64,000 bases of DNA from JAWKOK01 sp963765875 (GCA_963765875.1 CAVXYK010000007.1:186001-250000), one strand, 5' to 3'; positions 16,298 to 25,948 are shown, counted from the first letter of the stretch. Notes: generated by a model from the letters alone, not told the origin. Program-made: numbers and translations.

Positions 16298-17873
16298 TTA
16301 CTGTGTCTCGATTTCAACCAGAATGAGATCGGAGCGTACCGCTTGGCCGGTTTTGCCGCTGGACGCACGCACGCTATACGTTGCGGACTGGGCGCCGGCA
16401 TCGGCCGGTATCGAGAGCGTGAGGTTGACGGTTCCGCTGTTGCCGGGGCCGACATTATAGAGCGTGATTGTGTTGGCCGCGCAGACGCCGTCCGTCCGAC
16501 AGATCTGCGATGACCAGGGGCCTGTTTCCACAATTTCGACGGCGAGATCGTCCGGCTCATTGCCCAGATTGGACGGTTGATAGCCCGATGGTGCACGTCG
16601 CTCCGATGGCACACTGTTGTTTGCTCCCGCCGATCACGCCCAGGTCAACGCCAAATGTGACCACCGGGGATCGGCGTCGTGGGTGGCGGCTGCGGCGTCC
16701 ACGTTGCGGTAAATTCAGGGACCGGCGTAAAGGTCACCGTCGGCGTGTGGGTCGGCGTCGGCAGCAAGGGCGTGATCGTTGTCGTATACTCCTCGGTGAT
16801 TCCATTGGGCAGCACGACGAGCAGGTACAGGATGTCACCGTCGTCATCAATGCATTCCTCTTTGCTTCCTTCGCCCGGCACGCCAAGACCTTCGTAGTAG
16901 ACTTCCTTCACATTGCGCACATTCCAGAACACCTCGGTGCATTCACCCGGTTTGATAATCGGCTCTTTGGCCTTGAAGATAACAATCGGCGGGCCATACG
17001 GTCGCCGTCGGGCTGGGCGTCGTCGTCGGGGTATTCTCCTCAACAACCTCGACGAGTTCAAAGGTCGGCGTCGGTCGGCGAGTGGGCGCGTCCGGCACGG
17101 GTACGTTGACATCGATCAGTGGTGCAGGCGTCGGCGGCACAACAATGACGGGCGTCGGCGCGGCGCCACGCTGCCGGGGCCTGTGCCGCCGGTTGACGAG
17201 CCGACTGCAGGTCCGGTCTGTGCGACCAGAGCCGGCGTTGCTGTAACTGCCACCGGAAAATCAAACGTTGGTGTGGGTGGCGCAATCAGCACGGCTCCCA
17301 CCGGGGCAGTGCCGTTGACTGCGGTCTCCGGCGTCGCGGTGATGACGATCAGGAGCGGGGCTTCGGGCCCTTGATTGGGGCGACTGAGAGGCTGTCTGCT
17401 GACCCTGTGTGGCACGGATGGTGCTGCTGACGGTCTGCCAACCCAGATAGACGGCAAACGTACTGCCACACAGAAAGACCATCAAGAAGAGTAAGCCGGC
17501 CCCGAGCCAGCCCCACATGCGTCTTTCGGCTGCAGAGTCATCGGCAAGATCAGCGAGCCCCTGGTCCAGCTCACCCAGGTTGGCGCTTAACCAGTCGGAT
17601 GCCAGCGGTTCGGCGAGTGAATCAGTTCCTGCGCTGCCGGCTCCCATCTGTTCATCGCCGGCGCCCAGCGCGGCACGATAGCGCGGGCAGTACGTGTGCC
17701 CGCTGGCCAGACAGAAGGTTGCCTGATCGGTGAGTATCACCGTGCCGGCATCGCCCATGCCGCGTTCATTGATTGCCAAGCATCGATTTTCGAAGCTGGG
17801 ATACTCGACATTGGGGCCACGGACATTTCGTTCGTCCCAATGTGCCTAGATGTGGACAGATAGCGTTACCCAT
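16298..17873 (-). pseudogene. Single-pass membrane protein with Pro/Thr-rich linker and Ig-like domain, broken by several frameshifts
   Basis: Coding sequence with the same character alternates between frames. MGNAICPHLGTL starts at 17873. A shift near 17835 leads to DERNVRGPNVEYPSFENRC, then DQATFCLASGHTYCPRYRAA and a membrane helix (GWLGAGLLFLMVFLCGSTFA). A second shift near 17385 enters LLIVITATPETAVNGT, a third near 17165 enters VIVVPPTPAPLIDVNVP, and a fourth near 17000 enters PPIVIFKAKEPIIKPGECTE, VFWNVRNVKEVYYEG and LPNGITEEYTT. Later shifts near 16660 and 16575 reach FGVDLGVIGGSKQQCAIGA and NLGNEPDDLAVEIVETG. The N-terminal Cys/His segment plus TM plus Ig-like unit is a known Chloroflexota-style envelope design. 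The start overlaps the CCA-family gene by 28 bases. Either heavy indel error in GC-rich repeats or a pseudogene. Confidence 0.7.
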
Positions 17874-19468
17874 TCGGGCCTATATTTCCATTTCTTCCCA
17901 CAGGTCGGAGGCGAGTGATAATGCTTCGTCAATGGAGCGACATCGCCTGCGGCCTGTGCTTCCATCAGCTTTCCCATGAGCAATCCCACAGAACGGCCTG
18001 GCTTCATATCAAGATGCGCCATGAGCGTATGCCCGTCAAGCAGCGGTCTGCGGCGCACATCCATTTGCCCCTGGTCATCGAAGACATAGCCGACGATCTG
18101 GGCGATATGATCGAGGTACTGAGACCAAGACGGTGGCATGCCCTCGTAGATTGCTTGAACGTCAGCCAGCGCCAACATTGCCGTGTCTATGGCAGTTGCC
18201 TCGCCCTTCTGCCCGCCGACATCACGCACGAAACGGTAAAGTGCTCGATTGCTAATCGGTGCGTCAGCGAAGCTGGCATTGAGGTGATGAGGACGCATAT
18301 GCGCCTCGATCACGTCCCGAGATAGCACAATCTCCTGCCGGCTGAAGCGCAGATGCGCCAACCGGGATGCTGCCATTGTAGCCCCTACCGACTCGTGCTC
18401 AAAAAAGCGTAGCCTGACGCCCCTATCTGTGCCGAACCCTGACTCGTTCCTAATTCCGGTTGCCGTTTCGGTCTCCATCCCTGCCTTAGGCTGGGAGATC
18501 ACCTCTTCGGTCTGAGTTTCCGGCTTGCCGATGTCGTGTAACAGTGCATGCCACAGGAGCCAATCGGCGTGCAGCCGGCCTCCGGCGGTGCTCTGCATGA
18601 AATGGCGATGGAGCGGCGCTCGCCACGGCCGAAGCGCCGCTTGCCACTCGTTCTGCGGCACGGCGTCGATCTGGTCCGAACAGAGCCAGCCGCGGATCTC
18701 AACGGCGTGGCGCATGGTCGCCAGCGTGTGTTCATACACGTCCAGATGGTGGGGCGGCGACTGTGCAACACCCATCATCGCCGTCACCTCAGGCAGGATC
18801 GTTCTGAGCAGTCCCAACTGCTCGGCATCGTTGATGGCCTTGTCCGGCTGGGATGTGGCGAGCACCTTCCAAAGCTCATCGCGCAATCTTTCAGGACTGG
18901 CAAGCTGAATCGTATCGGCGATGCGTTCGATCTGATTGTGCGTTTCCCGTTCGATGGTCATGTCGAGTGCATTGGCGAAGCGTACCGCACGCAACATGCG
19001 AATGGGGTCCTCGGCCAGCCCGGTCTGGCTGACACGTCTCACCAGGCCGGCCCGCAGATCGGCCTGGCCTCCGACAATGTCAATCAGCTCAACGTGATTT
19101 CCTGCGCGTATGGCGTAGGCCATGGCATTGATGGTGAAATCACGACTGCGCAGGTCGCTCTCGAGCCCGAGCCCGCGCATGCTGGCCACGTCACAGATCA
19201 ACGGTTCGCCGCCGGTTGCCATGAAGATTAGCCGTCCGACATCGTGCACATCGTCCATCGGGTAGAATGCCCAGCCGAGTCGATCCGCCACCCGCCGGGA
19301 GATTCGAATCGCATTTTCATAGACTGCCAGATCCAGATCGGTTGTCTTTTGCGTGAGGCCCATCAGTGAATCGCGCACCACGCCGCCCACGATGAAGATC
19401 GGTGTCGTCTCTGCAAGCATGGCTTCGACCAGCGCTTGAAATGCAGGATGTTGCGGTTTCCAGGTCAT
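17846..19468 (-). CDS. CCA-adding enzyme / poly(A) polymerase family nucleotidyltransferase with HD domain
   Basis: The class II nucleotidyltransferase core is at the N-terminus: GGVVRD at 28-33 and catalytic DLD at 44-46, followed by RSRDFTINAMAYAI and the DPIRMLRAVRFANALDM block that binds tRNA and nucleotide. A downstream HD-type phosphohydrolase part carries YEHTLATMRHAVE and ALLHDIGKPETQTEE. The family repairs or adds tRNA 3'-CCA ends, or in split systems only the A. At 540 residues it is longer than usual because of the HD region and its insertions. The ATG at 19468 lies five bases after the permease stop with GGGTG upstream; an upstream in-frame start would overlap the permease. Its C-terminus overlaps the next gene's start. 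Confidence 0.9.
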   Translation of the reverse strand: MTWKPQHPAFQALVEAMLAETTPIFIVGGVVRDSLMGLTQKTTDLDLAVYENAIRISRRVADRLGWAFYPMDDVHDVGRLIFMATGGEPLICDVASMRGLGLESDLRSRDFTINAMAYAIRAGNHVELIDIVGGQADLRAGLVRRVSQTGLAEDPIRMLRAVRFANALDMTIERETHNQIERIADTIQLASPERLRDELWKVLATSQPDKAINDAEQLGLLRTILPEVTAMMGVAQSPPHHLDVYEHTLATMRHAVEIRGWLCSDQIDAVPQNEWQAALRPWRAPLHRHFMQSTAGGRLHADWLLWHALLHDIGKPETQTEEVISQPKAGMETETATGIRNESGFGTDRGVRLRFFEHESVGATMAASRLAHLRFSRQEIVLSRDVIEAHMRPHHLNASFADAPISNRALYRFVRDVGGQKGEATAIDTAMLALADVQAIYEGMPPSWSQYLDHIAQIVGYVFDDQGQMDVRRRPLLDGHTLMAHLDMKPGRSVGLLMGKLMEAQAAGDVAPLTKHYHSPPTCGKKWKYRPEWVTLSVHI

Positions 19469-19473
19469 GGGCG

Positions 19474-20226
19474 TCACCCTTTCTGCCCAATAAACTTCCA
19501 TGGAGCAACGATCTGTTCCAGCCAGTCAATGAAATAGTAGAGAGTCAGGCCCAGAATGCTCATGGCCACCACGCCTGCATACATCTCAGGATAGGCAGCC
19601 CGTCCCCAACTCTGGATCAGAATGTAGTAGCCCAGGCCGGAGGTCGTTGCAAAGCTTTCGGTGAAGAAGAGAACAGCGATCGCGGTACCCACGGACAGCC
19701 GCAGTGCTGTCAGCACGGCCGGAATCGAGGCCGGCGCATAGACGAATCGGAAGAGCGCGATGCGGCCCGACCCAAGGGAACGGACGCTGCTGATCAATTC
19801 CGGGCGAATACTCATGGCTTCATCACGTACGACGACCAGGATCTGGAAAAACAGGATTACTGAAATCAAGGCAATCTTGCTCAGATTGCCGATGCCGAGC
19901 ACGAGCAGAAAGATCGGCAGCAGCACGACCTTGGGAATCGGATAGGCAATGTAGATCAACGGTGAAAACAGGCGGTTTAAGCTGGGGCTCTGTCCTAGAA
20001 TCAGGCCCGCAGGCACAGCCAGCACCAACGCCAAAGCCATGCTTGCCAGCACCCGCCAGGCGCTCACAACAAAGTGCCAGGCCAGGTCACCTTGGAGCAG
20101 TTCCTCAAAGAAGGTTGATATCACAAGGATGGGCGGTGGGAATATTGGATTGTCGATCAGCCAAGCCGCTATCTGCCAGATTACAAACGTCGACAGTATG
20201 CCCAGCGTCAGTTGTCGCCACTGCAT
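19474..20226 (-). CDS. ABC transporter permease, SsuC/TauC/ThiX type
   Basis: The 250-residue protein has about six membrane helices and the family's conserved loop with PKVVLLPIFLLVLGIGNLSKIA and the EAA-type segment ELISSVRSLGSGRIALFRFVYAPASIPAVL. This class moves small organic anions, sulfonates or thiamine precursors with a binding protein of the NMT1/SsuA group, which is present upstream together with its ATPase. The stop lies just ahead of the CCA-family ATG, so the importer genes and the enzyme are probably on one transcript. The substrate cannot be inferred from the permease. Confidence 0.88.
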   Translation of the reverse strand: MQWRQLTLGILSTFVIWQIAAWLIDNPIFPPPILVISTFFEELLQGDLAWHFVVSAWRVLASMALALVLAVPAGLILGQSPSLNRLFSPLIYIAYPIPKVVLLPIFLLVLGIGNLSKIALISVILFFQILVVVRDEAMSIRPELISSVRSLGSGRIALFRFVYAPASIPAVLTALRLSVGTAIAVLFFTESFATTSGLGYYILIQSWGRAAYPEMYAGVVAMSILGLTLYYFIDWLEQIVAPWKFIGQKG

Positions 20227-20246
20227 GCTCGATCTCGTCCTGCCTG

Positions 20247-21092
20247 CTAGGTTCGTTCTTCGTCGAGGTGCCGGCGCAATTTCGTGAGGGTCTGCTGATA
20301 GGCTTCGCTCTTGCGATAGCCTGACTTGCCGGCATGTGGATTGTCAATAACGGTTGTCTTGCGGTTGGGTGGCCTTGAAAGCACCATGATCTTGCGTCCC
20401 AAGTAGGCGGCTTCGTCTACACTGTGGGTGACGAGTATGGTCGTGACGCCCAGTTCAGACTGAATCTCCGCGACAAGATCCTGTAGGTTCTCCCGAATGA
20501 CTACGTCCAGCGCCGAGAATGGCTCGTCCATTAGAAGCAGGTTGGGGCGCAATGACAGGGTCCGTGCGATGGCGACACGTTGCCGTTGTCCACCGCTTAA
20601 CTGGGCCGGATATTTGTCGGCCAGATGATCGATGCCGAGCCGTTTCAGCCAGGCGTCGGACTCGCTAGGCGGTAGATTTGGCGGATACGGACGTGCCTGC
20701 CCCTCGGCGCCCTCTTTGTTTCGATAAAGTTTGCCGATTCGCAGTCCCAAGACTGCATTGGCCCGAACAGTGGACCAGGGCAACAGACCATGATCCTGCA
20801 AGATTAGGCCGGTGCTGGCACGTGGTCGAAGCGTCGGCAGGCCATCGACCAGGATTGTCCCTGCATTGGCCTGCTGTAGGCCGCTCAGCAAGTAGAGCAA
20901 TGTGGTCTTGCCGCACCCGGACGGCCCGAGAATGGCCCACATTTCGCCCCGCTCAACGGACCAGGCGAAATCATCAAAAATCGGCGCTTCGCCGCTGTAG
21001 CCAAAACGCAATCCGCCAACGGTGACAATCGGCTGGAGAGAAGCTTCCGAATTGACGTTGTCCCTACTGATCGCTGGATCAGGTGCTTGCAC
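20247..21092 (-). CDS. ABC transporter ATPase, SsuB/TauB type
   Basis: All nucleotide-binding motifs are present: Walker A GPSGCGKTT at 56-64, a Q-loop in LILQDHGLLPW, signature LSGGQRQRVAIA near 165, and Walker B LLLMDEPFSALD followed by the H-loop VTHSVDEAAYL. The D-loop and H-loop sequences fit the nitrate/sulfonate/thiamine-precursor importer group. Translation starts at GTG (21092) with AAGGAAG just upstream. The permease starts 20 bases after its stop. Confidence 0.9.
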   Translation of the reverse strand: MQAPDPAISRDNVNSEASLQPIVTVGGLRFGYSGEAPIFDDFAWSVERGEMWAILGPSGCGKTTLLYLLSGLQQANAGTILVDGLPTLRPRASTGLILQDHGLLPWSTVRANAVLGLRIGKLYRNKEGAEGQARPYPPNLPPSESDAWLKRLGIDHLADKYPAQLSGGQRQRVAIARTLSLRPNLLLMDEPFSALDVVIRENLQDLVAEIQSELGVTTILVTHSVDEAAYLGRKIMVLSRPPNRKTTVIDNPHAGKSGYRKSEAYQQTLTKLRRHLDEERT

Positions 21093-21139
21093 TGACTTCT
21101 TCCTTTGCTACCAATGAGTCCGCAATAAAAAAAGGCCTT

Positions 21140-21405
21140 TTTCACCATAGATTTGCACAGATGAAAGCAGGATAGCCACAGATAATGGCGGGACTACTCT
21201 GGATGTTTGAAGAGCATCTGTGGAAATCACTTGTCTATCAGTGTCAATCTGTGACTGCACTGCAAGAACAACAATTCATCCACGGGTGCACGCAGATAAG
21301 CGCAGATGGAAAGAGCTTTTCCTCTGTGTATCTCTGTGCTCCCTCCGTGCCTCAGTCGTGAATGAGACCTTTTTGCAGCAGAGTCATCTGTGTGATGGAT
21401 CGACC
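21140..21405. repeat. Dispersed CACAGAT-type repeat, copy 4, running into the 3' end of a gene
   Basis: Words such as TTTGCACAGATGAAAG, GCCACAGATAATGG, GCATCTGTGGAAA, TCAATCTGTGACTGCACTGC and TTTTTGCAGCAGAGTCATC follow one another. The last block, ending CATCTGTGTGATGG, overlaps the final codons of the binding-protein gene at 21384. A second vocabulary (ACGCAGATAAGCGCAGATGG, CTCTGTGTATCTCTGTG) is mixed in. Confidence 0.75.
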
Positions 21406-22406
21406 ACTTCCTGGTAGGTCAACGGCTGCTCAATCAGGCCCTCGCCGACGGCCCAATCGACAACGTCCTGAACCTGAGCTTCAGATGGAATGGCATCGAC
21501 CGCGAATTGGGGCAGCCTGTATTGGTCTTGCAGCGGCTCCGGTACGCGTGTGTTTTCGATGAGCACATTGCCGAAGGCTTCCGGATCAGCGTTAATCGCT
21601 TCGACGGCCTGGTCCCATCCGGCAATGAGCGCGTCCACTGAGCCCGGATGGGCGTCAATGGCGTCTTGGCGACAGACAAGTACGCTGACCGCGATCTCCG
21701 GATTGGCGGCGTCATCGAGAACGAGTGCGGCTCCCTGGAGCTTTGCCAGCGAAGCCAACGGATCGGGCAAAATCGCGGCGTCGACCTGGTCACTGAGCAT
21801 CAACTCAAGGCGTACGGGGATAGCAGGCACGTTCGTCTGCTCGATCTCTGTCGGGTCTAGACCTGCGAAAGTCAACATCCGGTCGTTCCAGTAGTCGATG
21901 ATGGTATTTTCGGAGATTGCAATCGTGGCTCCTGCCAGCTGATCCGGTGTGGTGATTCCGCTCTGCGGTGAAGCGAGCAGAAAGAAGACCGGCTGCTCGG
22001 ATGATGCCTGGCGGGCCGTGCTGATGATCTTGAGCGGATTCGCATTGCCCGCATTGGTCAGCACGACACCATTGATATCAGTCAACGCACACTCCGCTGC
22101 ACCGGTCTGAACAACGGTGTCTCGTTCCGCACCGCTGCTGACCGGGATCAGCTCGATCTCGACGCCGGCCTCGCTGAAGTAGCCTTCCTGGGCCGCCACA
22201 TAGAATGGGACTACGTCTGTGATTGGCAGAATGGCCACGCTCAAAGGAGCAAGCTCATTATCTGTCGGTTCGGTGGCGCCAGCATCTCCAGTAGCCGGCG
22301 TGACAGGTGAAACGCAACCCGCCAGCAGCCCAAAAACGAGTATTGTGGTCAACATAGAAATTGACCGCCAAAGGTCCTGCAATGCCATATTGTTCTTCAT
22401 CTCCAT
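21384..22406 (-). CDS. NMT1/SsuA-type ABC substrate-binding lipoprotein
   Basis: A lipoprotein signal ends in LLAGC with Cys31 as the lipidation site. The mature part has the family pattern: VAILPITDVVPFYVAAQEGYF, then GVEIELIPVSSGAERDTVVQTGAAE, then LPDPLASLAKLQGA and TYQEVVDPS at the end. It should capture a small substrate outside the membrane for the ATPase and permease encoded downstream. The last residues and the TGA stop are supplied by a CACAGATGA repeat word, while relatives usually continue past VVDPS with a few more hydrophobic residues, so the C-terminus may have been clipped by the repeat. Alternative starts are the ATGs 6 and 18 bases downstream. Confidence 0.85.
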   Translation of the reverse strand: MEMKNNMALQDLWRSISMLTTILVFGLLAGCVSPVTPATGDAGATEPTDNELAPLSVAILPITDVVPFYVAAQEGYFSEAGVEIELIPVSSGAERDTVVQTGAAECALTDINGVVLTNAGNANPLKIISTARQASSEQPVFFLLASPQSGITTPDQLAGATIAISENTIIDYWNDRMLTFAGLDPTEIEQTNVPAIPVRLELMLSDQVDAAILPDPLASLAKLQGAALVLDDAANPEIAVSVLVCRQDAIDAHPGSVDALIAGWDQAVEAINADPEAFGNVLIENTRVPEPLQDQYRLPQFAVDAIPSEAQVQDVVDWAVGEGLIEQPLTYQEVVDPSHR

Positions 22407-22507
22407 ACTGCACTTTCTATAGATATCTGCATGTTAACTTGACGTCATCCATCGCTGTATTCCAGATGGAGACGAGCTGCGATCGCTTGATTATATCAGC
22501 AGTGCGA

Positions 22508-23386
22508 CTAGTTTCCATAACGAAATGTGGCCAACAGCACACCCAGCAGTACAAGTAGACCGCCCAAAAGCTGCTGGGGCGATGGGAAGGTGTCGAAGAG
22601 GAGAAGCGCCCAGCCGATGGCGATCACTGGACTGAGCGTGAGGATCACGGCAAAGAGGCTAATCGGGAGGCGGCGTAAGGCCAGGTAGTAGAGGCTGCGG
22701 CTGATCACGACATCAACCGTTCCGCCCAAGATCAGCAGCGCCCAGGTGGGGCCGGTCGGCCAGGCCAAAGCGTTCTGGCCGACCGCAATGGCGAAGAGAA
22801 AGCCGGTCGTGAAGAGTAGGCGAAAGAAGAAAAAATTGAGGAAATCCATGTCACCGCCGTAGCGCTTGACGATTGCGGCGTGGAGCGCGTAGAGAAAGGT
22901 AGAGAAGACAATCATCAACGAACCGACGCGTAGATATTCAACGGGCTGAAAGGTAATCACGAAGACGCCGATGACGGCGACGATTGCACCGGCGATCTGA
23001 CGCCGTGTCAGCCGGTCATGAAGCCAGAAGAGGCCGAACCCGATGGAATAGACCGTGGTCATCTTGCCCAACATGGAGGCTGTGCCGGCGTCAATGAAGC
23101 CCACCGCAGCGTAGTTGATTGCTGTGCTTGTGGCGACGAGTAGGCCAACGACCGTGAAGAAGATCAGATGCTCCCTAGCGACTCGAAAGCGCAGTCGTCC
23201 GGTGACCAACCCAAATAGGCCGACCTCCAAAGTTCCGATGGCAAGTACGTACATGGCTGAGACCCAGGGTGAGATGTGCGGTAGGAGGGCACGTGCGAAG
23301 ATGAAATGGAGGCTGTCCACGAGCAACAGTAGCGCAAACAGCGTGCCGCTACTGACCTTGCGATCTTGGGATTGCGCTGACTTCAT
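22508..23386 (-). CDS. EamA/DMT-superfamily transporter
   Basis: The 292-residue product contains about ten hydrophobic segments in two EamA repeats: LALLLLVDSLHFIFARALLP at the start of the first, and a second beginning near GSLMIVFSTFLYALHAAIV that ends with ALLLFDTFPSPQQLLGGLLV. DMT carriers export or import metabolites such as amino acids or sugars; the substrate is not predictable here. The gene is divergent from the SLC13 gene and is separated from the binding-protein gene by about 100 bases, so it is probably its own unit. Confidence 0.85.
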   Translation of the reverse strand: MKSAQSQDRKVSSGTLFALLLLVDSLHFIFARALLPHISPWVSAMYVLAIGTLEVGLFGLVTGRLRFRVAREHLIFFTVVGLLVATSTAINYAAVGFIDAGTASMLGKMTTVYSIGFGLFWLHDRLTRRQIAGAIVAVIGVFVITFQPVEYLRVGSLMIVFSTFLYALHAAIVKRYGGDMDFLNFFFFRLLFTTGFLFAIAVGQNALAWPTGPTWALLILGGTVDVVISRSLYYLALRRLPISLFAVILTLSPVIAIGWALLLFDTFPSPQQLLGGLLVLLGVLLATFRYGN

Positions 23387-23719
23387 AGTCGATTTCCGGT
23401 CGCGGAAGGGGTATCAATTGTAATAGATTTTAATTGTGTAAAATTTCACTTTTGCCGATTCCTGCGGTATGATCCCTGATTGTGATCGGCGCATGTACCG
23501 AGTGTACCAGCCACGGACATGCGCCACAAACTAGCGCTTCAGAGCGGCAGTGTAAAGCGCCATTTGGAGCGTGTGGTAAAATCTGGCAACGTCAATGTCG
23601 CTGTTGTCCCAAATTCGATTCTGTCCCTGGGCTGGCGGCAGCCAAAGCGCACTTTGAGAAGGGCGTTTTGGCCGAGGTCGGTCGTGGACAGGTATAGTTA
23701 CCGATCGGTCTATTTTCTT
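23387..23719. other. Divergent intergenic region with a possible promoter
   Basis: The 333 bases separate two divergent transporter genes. The left part is AT-rich. TTTCAC at 23444-23449 and TATGAT at 23468-23473, 18 bases apart, could serve as a plus-strand promoter for the SLC13 gene, which is a weak call. A Cys-rich reading exists at 23482-23697 but was not accepted as a gene. Confidence 0.3.
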
Positions 23720-25570
23720 ATGTATGAAATGATTCTCGTTTTTGCCATCTTGGCGGTCACCATTCTCCTTTTCGTCAGCGATAAGCTGCGATTGGATCTT
23801 GTGGCCGTGCTCTCCTTGCTCACGCTGCTGTTGACCGGCATCCTCACCGTTCCTGAAGCATTGGCTGGTTTTTCCGCATCCATCGTCATGATCATTGCCT
23901 GTCTCTTCATTGTTGGCACGGCACTCTTCAACACCGGGGTCGCTTCATCGGTGGGACGCTGGCTGGGCGCAACCGCCGGCACCAGCGAAGTACGAGTGAT
24001 TGTGCTGCTCATGCTCATTGTGGCGGTGCTCTCAGCTTTTATGAGTTCGACCGGTGCTGTCGCGGTGCTGCTTCCGGTGGCGGTCAGTCTGGCGCATGAT
24101 GCCAAGACTTCACCAACCAAACTGCTCATTCCCTTGGCTGTTGGCTCCCTGATCGGCGGGATGTTGACGCTGATCGGTACGCCGCCCAATATGGTTGTCA
24201 GCGAGGAACTAGTTCAGCAGGGCTATGCGCCATTCGCCTTCTTTGCCTTTACGCCCATCGGCCTGGTGATCCTTGTTGTCGGTGTCATCTATATGGTCGT
24301 AATGGGTCGGCATCTGCTGCCTAGCGTGCCACGATTTCGAACTGTGGACGGCGAAGGAACATCCTCCTCTGGCGGTTCGACGGTCGATCAGCTGAGTGAG
24401 CAATATCACATCAGCGACAACATGTATCGATTGCGTGTACGTCGCGCCTCGCCACTTGTCGGTCATACCCTGGCCGAGAGTGACATCGCACACGAGTATC
24501 ATGTGAATGTCGTTGAGTATCAGCCTTGGCCCGATGAAGAGGCCCCACCTTTGCCGCCACGACTAGTGACGCCCGAGACCGTTTTCGATCCCCACGATAT
24601 TCTACTGGCCCAAGGCGCGCCCGAGGATATTTCGCGCCTCTGCCGCCAGATCGATCTGGGTGTGCGGCCGCGTGAAGGCGCCAGACAGCGAGCAGCGGGC
24701 ACCGAGCTTGGCATGGCCGAAGTGCTGATTCGTGGCCGTTCTCAGATGCGTGGCAAAACGCTGGCCGACCTGCGTTTTCGTAGCGCTTACGGTGTCACCG
24801 TGCTGGCCCTCAATCGTCGTGGCGAACTCTTCACGACCGATGTCGCCAGCATTCCGCTTCAGTTTGGTGACACACTACTCGTTCAAGGCACCTGGACCGC
24901 AATCCAAGGCCTAACGGCAGAGCGCAGTGACTTCATCGTCTCTGACGTCCCGCGCGAGATGGCTGAGCAGGATCATACCCGTCCCAAGGCCATGACGTCC
25001 GTCATCATTGTGCTGATCATGCTGGTGGTGATGACGTTGCAGCTGTTGCCCACGGTGACCACAGTCATGCTGGCCGCAGTCGCGATGGTAGTGACCGGGT
25101 GTCTGCCCATTCGCGATGTCTATCGCAGCATCAACTGGGAGAGCCTGGTCTTGATTGCCGCGATGCTGCCCATGGCCACTGCCTTGGAAAAGACCGGCGG
25201 CGTGACATTCGTGGCCGATCTTCTCACCAACGGTTTGGGCGGCTATGGCACGATTGCTGTGATGGCGGGACTCTTTGTGATTACAACTGTTTTCAGCCAG
25301 TTCATCTCCAACACGGCCACGACGGTGCTGATTGCGCCCATTGCTGCTGCAGCGGCCGTGACCATGGGCGTGACGCCTCATGCCTTCCTGATGGTGACGG
25401 CCATTGCGGCATCGACCGCCTTCTCGACGCCGATTGCTTCTCCAGTTAATACCCTTGTTCTGGGCCCTGCAGGCTACAAGTTTAGTGACTTCGCCAAAGT
25501 AGGCGTGCCCCTGCAAGTGGTCGTAATGATTCTCTGTTTGATTCTGGTCCCGTTGCTCTTCCCGTTCTAA
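23720..25570 (+). CDS. SLC13-type (DASS) permease with two RCK_C/TrkA_C domains
   Basis: The protein has the divalent anion:sodium symporter layout: an N-terminal membrane half (MILVFAILAVTILLFVSDKLRLD, FMSSTGAVAVLLPVAVSLA, GGMLTLIGTPPNMVVSE), two cytoplasmic RCK_C domains in the centre (RVRRASPLVGHTLAESDI and GRSQMRGKTLADLRFRSA), and a second membrane half with FISNTATTVLIAPIAAAAAV near the end. The SNT/NP-type motifs bind substrate and sodium. Likely substrates are sulfate, dicarboxylates or similar anions. The start at 23720 was chosen because the longer upstream reading is not hydrophobic and has no family character; an ATG nine bases later is equally possible. Confidence 0.87.
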   Translation: MYEMILVFAILAVTILLFVSDKLRLDLVAVLSLLTLLLTGILTVPEALAGFSASIVMIIACLFIVGTALFNTGVASSVGRWLGATAGTSEVRVIVLLMLIVAVLSAFMSSTGAVAVLLPVAVSLAHDAKTSPTKLLIPLAVGSLIGGMLTLIGTPPNMVVSEELVQQGYAPFAFFAFTPIGLVILVVGVIYMVVMGRHLLPSVPRFRTVDGEGTSSSGGSTVDQLSEQYHISDNMYRLRVRRASPLVGHTLAESDIAHEYHVNVVEYQPWPDEEAPPLPPRLVTPETVFDPHDILLAQGAPEDISRLCRQIDLGVRPREGARQRAAGTELGMAEVLIRGRSQMRGKTLADLRFRSAYGVTVLALNRRGELFTTDVASIPLQFGDTLLVQGTWTAIQGLTAERSDFIVSDVPREMAEQDHTRPKAMTSVIIVLIMLVVMTLQLLPTVTTVMLAAVAMVVTGCLPIRDVYRSINWESLVLIAAMLPMATALEKTGGVTFVADLLTNGLGGYGTIAVMAGLFVITTVFSQFISNTATTVLIAPIAAAAAVTMGVTPHAFLMVTAIAASTAFSTPIASPVNTLVLGPAGYKFSDFAKVGVPLQVVVMILCLILVPLLFPF

Positions 25571-25668
25571 ATTGCATACAGTTTTGAGACCTGCACTTTT
25601 CGTAGGTCCGGCAGTTTGAAGATTGACGAGTTGTCATTGGGATAGCGGTGACTCCATTGACTTCGACT

Positions 25669-25771
25669 CGCCTCACCCCTGACATGGCGTTGAAGGCATC
25701 ATGGCCGTCCCTCTCCAATTTTCGGAGAGGGACGCGTAGCCTCCGTCGAGGAGGCGAAGCAGGGTGAGGCG
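25669..25771. repeat. Nested-hairpin repeat (CCTCACCC...GGGTGAGG type), copy 1
   Basis: Outer arms CGCCTCACCC and AGGGTGAGGCG enclose a perfect inner hairpin GTCCCTCTCC-AATTTTC-GGAGAGGGAC and a second one, GCCTCC-GTCGA-GGAGGC. The same inner hairpin and outer arms recur at 33308-33420. It lies in the 378-base gap before the AroM gene, in which nothing else was recognised. Confidence 0.85.
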
Positions 25772-25948
25772 AAGGGCGTTGCAACCACCCTTGAGTTCGT
25801 GAACTACTGCGTATCGCAAGTCCGACATTCATGCGGTGCCGGATGCTCAGAAATCTTCTCTCAAACGAAAGCCTTAAATCTGGCATACGTCCTAGACTGA
25901 GATATAGATACCGCAGGTCTTGGTGCGTGGCTACACGGGAGAGTGCTC

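Noticed and set aside
22407..22507. Possible TPP riboswitch before the NMT1/SsuA-type importer
   Set aside because: The conserved CTGAGA and other TPP box sequences are absent and the gap is only about 100 bases.
23482..23697. Cys-rich 71-codon frame (CTECTSHGH, CKAPFGACGK, CRCCPKF) ahead of the SLC13 gene
   Set aside because: It hints at a zinc-binding protein or transposase start, but spacing of the Cys pairs is irregular, no ribosome site is seen and no known family matches.
23519..23719. N-terminal extension of the SLC13 permease
   Set aside because: The added 67 residues are basic and not hydrophobic, overlap the Cys-rich frame, and precede what is plainly the first membrane helix of the family.
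24911..25516. 201-codon minus-strand frame
   Set aside because: Antisense to the SLC13 membrane half; composition rich in His, Gly and Arg and no motif.
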